DNA from: Pseudarthrobacter sulfonivorans
Lineage (GTDB): Bacteria > Actinomycetota > Actinomycetes > Actinomycetales > Micrococcaceae
DNA length: 64,000 nt
Assembly: GCF_001484605.1 (NCBI RefSeq)
Contig: NZ_CP013747.1
Span: forward strand, 2,542,001 to 2,606,000
Direction of reading: 5' to 3'
Part shown: one piece after another, positions 59,526-64,000 of the stretch
How the letters are laid out: the number at the start of each line of letters is the position of its first letter
Numbering within the stretch: the stretch's first letter is position 1
Position numbers and translations under genes: made by a program
The notes under the pieces: model-generated
Database searches by the model: none
Seen by the model: the letters and a program-made list of their open reading frames with translations, nothing else
What the model was told of the DNA's origin: nothing

Positions 59526-60011
59526 ATGCATGCACGTAGTTCATTGTCTGAGGCGCAGCGCGAGGCGGCTGTAGCGTTGTTTGAGAAGGGTGTGGGGTAT
59601 GGGTCGGCGGCTCGGTCGCTCGATGCGGCTCGTGTGCCGGTTAGGGCCCTGTATGGGCGGTGGAGGATTCATGGGCAAGGAGTGCTGGTGAGCAGGCTGG
59701 CGAAGTCGTACTCTTTCGAGTTCAAGCTGGCCTTGGTGGAGCGGTTCCTCGCGGGTGAGTCCGGCCCGGCTCTGGCAGTGGAGGCGGGTTTGGCCTCGCG
59801 TGAGCTGCTGCAGAAGTGGGTCCGGGCGTATCGGCTGGAGGGCGAGGACGGGTTGCGGCCAAAGCCCAAAGGCAGACCGCGGAAACCCGATTCCCCGCCA
59901 CCCGCGGAGCTGCCCGAGCTTGAGCGGTTGCGGCGGGAGAACGAGCGGCTGCGCGCTGAGGTGGCGTACCTGGGAAAACTGCGGGCCTTGAGGGAACAGG
60001 GACGTCGGTAA
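59526..60011 (+). CDS. IS3-family transposase OrfA
   Basis: 161 residues. Two helix-turn-helix regions (SEAQREAAVALFEKGVGYGS, VERFLAGESGPALAVEAGLA) followed by a basic proline stretch and a leucine-zipper-like helix (LPELERLRRENERLRAEVAYL). It binds the IS ends and, by -1 frameshifting, forms the N-terminus of the OrfAB transposase. Confidence 0.9.
   Translation: MHARSSLSEAQREAAVALFEKGVGYGSAARSLDAARVPVRALYGRWRIHGQGVLVSRLAKSYSFEFKLALVERFLAGESGPALAVEAGLASRELLQKWVRAYRLEGEDGLRPKPKGRPRKPDSPPPAELPELERLRRENERLRAEVAYLGKLRALREQGRR
59972..59978 (+). other. Programmed -1 frameshift heptamer GGGAAAA
   Basis: In the OrfA frame it reads G-GGA-AAA, the X-XXY-YYZ slippery form. Slipping back one base joins the OrfB frame, which is open from here through 60862. 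Confidence 0.7.
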
Positions 60012-60061
60012 AGGTTCAAGCCGTCGTTTCCCTCAAGGCTGACTATCCGCTTGGTGTCCTG

Positions 60062-60862
60062 TTGGACGTCGCCGGGCTGGCCAGATCCACGTTCTTCTAT
60101 CACCAGGCCCGGATCCAGGGGCCCGACCCGCAAGAGAAGCTCAAAGCGGCGGTCACGGAGATCTTCGAAACGAACCATGGCCGGTACGGGCACCGCCGCA
60201 TCCACACGGAGCTGGTCAAGCAAGGATGGACGGTCGCGAAGAAGACCGTGCTGAAGCTGATGCAGGCACTCGGACTGGCCTGCAAGGTCCGGCGCAGGAA
60301 GCGCTACAACTCCTACCAGGGCGAACAGGGCGCGGTAGCGCCCAACGTGCTGAACCGAGAGTTCGAGGCTGACGGACCGAACCAGAAGTGGGTTACCGAT
60401 GTCACGGAGTTCAGCGTCGGCGACCGGAAGCTTTACCTTTCACCGGTCATGGACCTCTTCGACCGGCAGATCATTTCTTACTCTCTGGGCTTGTCGCCGA
60501 ACCTGGCGCTCACCAACGATTCCCTGCGTGAGGCCCTGACCTGCCTGCAGCCCGGTCAGCAGCCGCTGGTGCACTCGGACCAGGGTTTCCAATACCGCCA
60601 CACCTCCTGGCGCACCCTCATCGAGGACGCCGGCGGGGTCCAATCAATGTCCCGCAAGGGCAATTGCTACGACAACGCCGTCATGGAGAACTTCTTCGGT
60701 CACCTCAAGGAAGAACTCTTCCACCGCGTCCGATTCCTCAACACCGACGCACTGGCAGCTGCAATCGAGGAATACATCCACTGGTACAACACCAAAAGAA
60801 TCTCAACAAAGCTCAAGGGCCTAAGCCCGGTGCAATACCGTGCCCAGGCCCTCGCAGCTTAG
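60062..60862 (+). CDS. IS3-family transposase OrfB (catalytic part)
   Basis: 266 residues counted from a TTG; the frame is open back to the heptamer at 59972, so the real protein is probably the OrfAB fusion. Integrase-type DDE core: Asp113 (KWVTDVTEF), Asp173 (LVHSDQG) and Glu209 (NAVMENFFGHLKEE), with 35 residues between the last two. The HTH_21 part (NHGRYGHRRIHTEL) and the end (WYNTKRISTKLKGLSPVQY) are also typical. Apparently intact. Confidence 0.92.
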   Translation: MDVAGLARSTFFYHQARIQGPDPQEKLKAAVTEIFETNHGRYGHRRIHTELVKQGWTVAKKTVLKLMQALGLACKVRRRKRYNSYQGEQGAVAPNVLNREFEADGPNQKWVTDVTEFSVGDRKLYLSPVMDLFDRQIISYSLGLSPNLALTNDSLREALTCLQPGQQPLVHSDQGFQYRHTSWRTLIEDAGGVQSMSRKGNCYDNAVMENFFGHLKEELFHRVRFLNTDALAAAIEEYIHWYNTKRISTKLKGLSPVQYRAQALAA

Positions 60863-60918
60863 GATCCTATTTGGCCAGTCCAACTTCCGGGGACCAGTTC
60901 ACTTTCGGGGCGCGAACG

Positions 60919-60964
60919 ACGAACCCTCTCTCACATTCTGTGGGGGAGGGTTCGTCCGTTTTTC
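60919..60964. terminator. Hairpin with T tract between the two IS elements
   Basis: ACGAACCCTC (60919-60928) pairs with GAGGGTTCGT (60946-60955), followed by CCGTTTTTC. It contains a related copy of the CTCTCTCAC repeat and was probably the terminator of the permease gene before the insertions. Confidence 0.65.
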
Positions 60965-60967
60965 AGG

Positions 60968-61023
60968 AAGTGCGAGAGCGTTGCCCCAAAATCTGCCGGG
61001 ACTGCGAGAGGGTTGCCCAAAAA
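60968..61023. repeat. Two tandem copies of the GCGAGAGSGTTGCCC repeat
   Basis: AAGTGCGAGAGCGTTGCCCC (from 60968) and ACTGCGAGAGGGTTGCCC (from 61001) lie about 33 bases apart in tandem, each followed by AAAA. They are reverse-oriented relatives of the copies at 59421-59466. Confidence 0.75.
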
Positions 61024-61059
61024 CCCGCATTAAGCCTGTATGCCCCTTGCGGGGCGCCC

Positions 61060-61279
61060 GTTCCGGGCTGAAAATGTGCCTGTGGTCGCCTGCCGACGCC
61101 GTAGTCACTATGGTTCTTTCAGTCCGTCATTAAGCCGGGCGCCGGGGATCACGCCGTGGGCCCTTCACTGTTTCCTTTTACCGAGAACGAGGACTAGATT
61201 CCGATTTTTCCCGGTGATCCCCGCGGGCGGCCGCTTCGATAATCAGAAGTTCCGCTCTGTGAGGAGATGAGCAGTAGCC
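61060..61279 (+). ncRNA. Candidate bridge-RNA region of the IS110 element
   Basis: About 220 non-coding bases precede the transposase inside the element. In IS110-group elements the left non-coding end is transcribed as a bridge RNA that pairs with donor and target DNA. The position fits; I did not derive a fold or guide loops. Confidence 0.35.
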
Positions 61280-62548
61280 ATGCTGGCTGAAACCCAGGAT
61301 GAGGATCAGATCATTGCCAGAGTCGCCGCGATCGACATTGGCAAGGCCGAACTCGTGTGTTGTGTCCGGGTCCCCGCGGAAGGGGACCGGAGGAAACGGT
61401 TGCAGGAGGTGTCCACGCACTCCACGATGACGCGGTCGTTGATGGAGCTGGCCAACCATCTCGTGGACCTCCGGATCGAGCGGGTCGTGATGGAGGCGAC
61501 TTCGGACTATTGGAAGCCGGTGTTTTACCTCCTGGAGGCGCACGGGCTCGAGCCGTGGCTGGTCAACGCCCGCGACGTGAAGCATCTGCCGGGCCGGCCG
61601 AAGACGGACGTGCTCGATTCCGTGTGGCTGTGCAAGGTCGCCGAGCGGCAGATGCTGCGGCCCAGTTTCGTCCCGCCTGCCCCGATCCGCCGGCTGCGGG
61701 ACCTGACCCGGTACCGCGCTGATCTGGTCGGAACCCGGACCGCGGAGAAGAACCGGGTCGAAAAACTCCTCGAGGACGCGTGCATCAAGCTCTCCGTCGT
61801 CGCTTCGGATATTTTCGGGGTGTCCGGGCGGGAAATGATGGCGGCGCTCATCGCCGGCGAACGGAACCCGAGTAGGCTCGCGCAGCTGGCCCGGACCCGG
61901 ATGCGGGGGAAGATCAGCGAACTTGAGGAGGCCTTCACCGGCCAATTTGATGACCACCACGCCTTCCTGCTGGCCCGGATGCTGGCAAGGATCGACGGCA
62001 TCGATGCCGATATCGCCGCGGTCGATGAACAGATCGAGGGGCAGTTGGCCCCTTTCGCGGCGGCAGCGGAACGCCTGGATGAGATCCCGGGCATCGGCCC
62101 CGTCGCTGCTGCCGCTATTATCGCCGAAATCGGGGTAGACATGACCCGGTTCCCGACCGCGGGGCACCTGTGTTCCTGGGCGAAGTTCTCCCCGGGCATC
62201 AACTCCTCCGCGGGGAAGACCAAGGGAAACGGCTCGACCGGACACGGCAACCGCTATCTCGCCCGGGTCCTGGGCGAGGCCGCCGTCGGGGCCAGCAAAA
62301 CTCACACCTTTCTGGGCGAACGCCACCAGAGGATCGCGCGGCGGCGGGGCAAGAAACGCGCTATCGTCGCCACCGGACGTTCCATCCTCGTGATCATCTG
62401 GCACCTGCTCCAAGACCCGGACGCCCGGTTCAACGACCTCGGCCCCGACTACTTCAGCCGCCGCACCGACCCCGAGAGCAGAAAACGAGGCCACATCCGC
62501 CAGCTCGAAGCCCTCGGCTACACCGTCACCCTCGCACCCGCAGCCTGA
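61280..62548 (+). CDS. IS110-family transposase
   Basis: 422 residues with GAGGAG upstream of the ATG. The N-terminal RuvC-like DEDD domain has Asp19 (VAAIDIGKAELV), VVMEATSDYWKP and RPKTDVLDSVWL. The C-terminal transposase_20 part shows LDEIPGIGPVAAAAIIAEIG and SPGINSSAGKTKGNG, with the serine typical of these recombinases, then GNRYLARVLGEAAVGASKT. Apparently full length and intact. Confidence 0.93.
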   Translation: MLAETQDEDQIIARVAAIDIGKAELVCCVRVPAEGDRRKRLQEVSTHSTMTRSLMELANHLVDLRIERVVMEATSDYWKPVFYLLEAHGLEPWLVNARDVKHLPGRPKTDVLDSVWLCKVAERQMLRPSFVPPAPIRRLRDLTRYRADLVGTRTAEKNRVEKLLEDACIKLSVVASDIFGVSGREMMAALIAGERNPSRLAQLARTRMRGKISELEEAFTGQFDDHHAFLLARMLARIDGIDADIAAVDEQIEGQLAPFAAAAERLDEIPGIGPVAAAAIIAEIGVDMTRFPTAGHLCSWAKFSPGINSSAGKTKGNGSTGHGNRYLARVLGEAAVGASKTHTFLGERHQRIARRRGKKRAIVATGRSILVIIWHLLQDPDARFNDLGPDYFSRRTDPESRKRGHIRQLEALGYTVTLAPAA

Positions 62549-62648
62549 CCCTACCCCGTCTTCATACCAACACCAACACCCGCCAGACCACGACGGAGTG
62601 CACCACAGTGCGCACCGACCGCGGTCACGTCCCCTCCATTTTCGGACT

Positions 62649-62670
62649 AGTGAGAGAGCGTTGCCCAAAA
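62649..62670. repeat. Intergenic repeat copy at the right flank of IS110
   Basis: AGTGAGAGAGCGTTGCCC followed by AAAA; same orientation as the copies at 60968 and 61001. Confidence 0.75.
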
Positions 62671-62714
62671 GTGGGGATTTCCTGACCGTTCGGACGGCAA
62701 ATCAAAGCATTGGT

Positions 62715-62740
62715 TTTTCTAACCTGTATTGCTTAGAAAA
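62715..62740. promoter_or_regulatory. Inverted repeat TTTTCTAA-N10-TTAGAAAA upstream of putA
   Basis: Perfect 8-bp arms at 62715-62722 and 62733-62740, in the AT-rich stretch 80 bases before putA. A regulator-binding site for proline-responsive control is likely; the regulator is not in the window. Confidence 0.55.
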
Positions 62741-62819
62741 CATCGCTTTATCTTATGTGATTGCAAGCTCATACTGATGGATAAGACCCCTTCCACACCA
62801 AGGAAAGAACGAGCACACC

Positions 62820-64000
62820 ATGACTCACACTGCAACGGAAGCCGCCGGACAGACAGACGTCCCGCAGGCCCGTGCCCTCGCGGCGGACACCATCACCCTG
62901 GTGCGCCGCTGGCTGACCGAGGCTTCGAAAGTTCCCGTTGACGCCTCGGCCGAGCAGCTCGCCGGTGTGCTGAAGGACCCGAACGGCCTGGACTTCACCG
63001 TTGGCTTCGTGGACGGCGTGGTCCGTCCCGAAGACCTGCATGTGGCTGCCCGCAACCTCGCCGCCCTGGCGCCCAAGGTCCCGGCGTTCCTGCCCTGGTA
63101 CATGCGCAGCGCCGTCCGCCTCGGCGGCACCATGGCCCCGGTCCTGCCGCAGGTGGTCATCCCGATCGCCCGCCGCGTGCTCCGCGAAATGGTGGGCCAC
63201 CTGATCGTCGACGCCACCGACGCCAAGCTGGGCCCGGCCATCGCCAAGATCCGCAAGGACGGCATCAAGCTCAACGTGAACCTCCTCGGCGAGGCCGTCC
63301 TTGGCGAGCACGAGGCTTCCCGCCGGCTCGCGGGAACCCACACACTCCTGGCCCGCCCGGACGTGGACTACGTCTCCATCAAGGTTTCCTCCACCGTGGC
63401 CCCGCATTCCGCCTGGGCGTTCGACGAGGCCGTGGAGCACGTCGTGGAGAAGCTCACGCCGCTGTTCACCAAAGCCGCCTCCTTCGCGGGCGCCGCGTCA
63501 GGCGCTGGCGCGGCGACGAACGCCAAGTTCATCAACCTGGACATGGAGGAATACAAGGACCTGGACATGACCATCGCGGTCTTCACCCGGATCCTGGACA
63601 AACCCGAGTTCAAGAACCTGGAAGCCGGCATCGTGCTGCAGGCCTACCTGCCCGACGCCCTTTCCGCCATGATCCGCCTGCAGGACTGGGCCGCCGAACG
63701 CCGCGCCAACGGCGGAGCCGCGATCAAGGTCCGCGTGGTCAAGGGCGCCAACCTGCCCATGGAACAGGTGGAGTCCTCGCTGCACGACTGGCCGCTGGCC
63801 ACCTGGCACACCAAGCAGGACTCGGACACCAACTACAAGCGCGTCATCAACTACTCGCTGCACCCGGACCGGATCAACAACGTCCGGATCGGAGTGGCCG
63901 GCCACAACCTCTTCGACATCGCCTTCGCTTGGCTGCTCGCCAAGCAGCGCGGCGTGGAGTCCGGCATCGAATTCGAGATGCTGCTGGGCATGGCGCAGGG
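62820..64000 (+). CDS. putA: Proline dehydrogenase / glutamate-semialdehyde dehydrogenase, 5' part
   Basis: The first 393 codons of a larger gene that runs off the window. AAGGAAAG lies 12 bases before the ATG. The visible part covers the N-terminal arm and most of the FAD-dependent proline dehydrogenase barrel: GIKLNVNLLGEAVLGEHEA, DYVSIKVSSTVAPHSAWAFDE, FINLDMEEYKDLDMTIAVF, AGIVLQAYLPDA and IKVRVVKGANLPMEQVE. PutA oxidises proline to glutamate in two steps. The start of the NNVRIGVAGHNLFDIAFAWLL segment is also family-typical. Confidence 0.93.
   Translation, partial: MTHTATEAAGQTDVPQARALAADTITLVRRWLTEASKVPVDASAEQLAGVLKDPNGLDFTVGFVDGVVRPEDLHVAARNLAALAPKVPAFLPWYMRSAVRLGGTMAPVLPQVVIPIARRVLREMVGHLIVDATDAKLGPAIAKIRKDGIKLNVNLLGEAVLGEHEASRRLAGTHTLLARPDVDYVSIKVSSTVAPHSAWAFDEAVEHVVEKLTPLFTKAASFAGAASGAGAATNAKFINLDMEEYKDLDMTIAVFTRILDKPEFKNLEAGIVLQAYLPDALSAMIRLQDWAAERRANGGAAIKVRVVKGANLPMEQVESSLHDWPLATWHTKQDSDTNYKRVINYSLHPDRINNVRIGVAGHNLFDIAFAWLLAKQRGVESGIEFEMLLGMAQ

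Larger units (their letters stand above)
59467..60900 (+). mobile_element. IS3-family element, IS150-like
   Basis: About 1434 bp. Terminal inverted repeats of about 25 bp differ at one position (start GAACTGCTCCCCGGAAGTTG on the left; GAACTGGTCCCCGGAAGTTG on the right, read inwards). The flanks carry a 5-bp direct repeat ACTTT (59462-59466 and 60901-60905). It encodes OrfA and OrfB with a frameshift signal. Length and two-HTH OrfA are typical of the IS150 group. Intact in appearance. Confidence 0.88.
61024..62648 (+). mobile_element. IS110-family element (ends approximate)
   Basis: Defined by the IS110-type transposase gene and by flanking copies of the same intergenic repeat, one ending at 61023 and one starting at 62649. 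The family lacks terminal inverted repeats, so exact ends cannot be read. Length of at most 1.6 kb fits the family. Confidence 0.65.

Noticed and set aside
59421..62670. Repeats considered as a CRISPR array
   Set aside because: Copies are on both strands, unevenly spaced and without spacers of constant length; no cas gene is present.

Overview
The window is high-GC actinobacterial DNA, most likely from the Arthrobacter/Pseudarthrobacter group (Micrococcaceae). This is inferred from gene content, not a database match: a HU tail next to a CopD/CtaG fusion, DUF4193, PanD of actinobacterial type, many LLM flavin oxidoreductases, DUF1684, and a TPP-like/GH15 fusion. About 45 genes are supported, mostly in tight operons with ATGA or GTGA overlaps.

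Layout. 1-4.4 kb: HU tail, then a copper/cytochrome-oxidase assembly protein coupled to an NHL-thioredoxin protein. 4.7-10.2 kb (minus): FAD/NAD(P)-binding protein, GNAT, HerA-like ATPase and a membrane-anchored protein. 10.5-17.9 kb (plus): a polar amino-acid-type ABC transporter, three LLM monooxygenases, DUF1684 and a 59-codon ORF; this looks like an uptake-and-oxidation operon. Its ATPase gene carries an in-frame TAG inside the Walker A motif.

18.4-27.8 kb (minus) is the most interesting part. Four genes are chained by 4-base overlaps: an alpha/beta hydrolase, a caspase fused to VMAP-type M and C regions, a MoxR-type AAA ATPase, and a 1717-residue protein combining a SAV_2336-like head, a vWA domain, seven WD-like repeats, a CHAT-like domain lacking its catalytic pair, a possible degenerate caspase fold and a C-terminal P-loop ATPase. 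This fits the predicted vWA-MoxR-VMAP ternary conflict systems (NTP-dependent sensing driving a protease effector), in an unusual arrangement. It is followed at 28.7-31.7 kb by a three-gene tyrosine-recombinase cassette, so the stretch from about 18 to 32.3 kb is probably an acquired island.

32.6-41 kb: a STAS-like protein, DUF4193, then a choline-to-betaine module (APC permease, GMC choline dehydrogenase, betaine aldehyde dehydrogenase, TetR/BetI regulator with a double operator), followed by a GNAT, a fragment of an LLM monooxygenase and an orphan paralogue of the 12.3 kb binding protein. 41-52.3 kb: a secreted Ig-like/PxKF protein, another LLM oxidoreductase, and a LacI-controlled sugar ABC transporter with a GH130 phosphorylase and a secreted six-hairpin-type protein, probably for beta-mannosides. 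52.6-59.3 kb: a TPP-like/GH15 fusion whose phosphatase motif looks dead, an AEC transporter, PanD, and a LysR regulator divergent from an amino-acid permease. 59.4-62.7 kb: an IS3-family (IS150-like) and an IS110-family element sitting within a cluster of intergenic repeats. 62.8 kb to the end: the 5' part of putA.

No rRNA, tRNA or CRISPR array was seen. Domain calls come from reading motifs by eye; no search was run.
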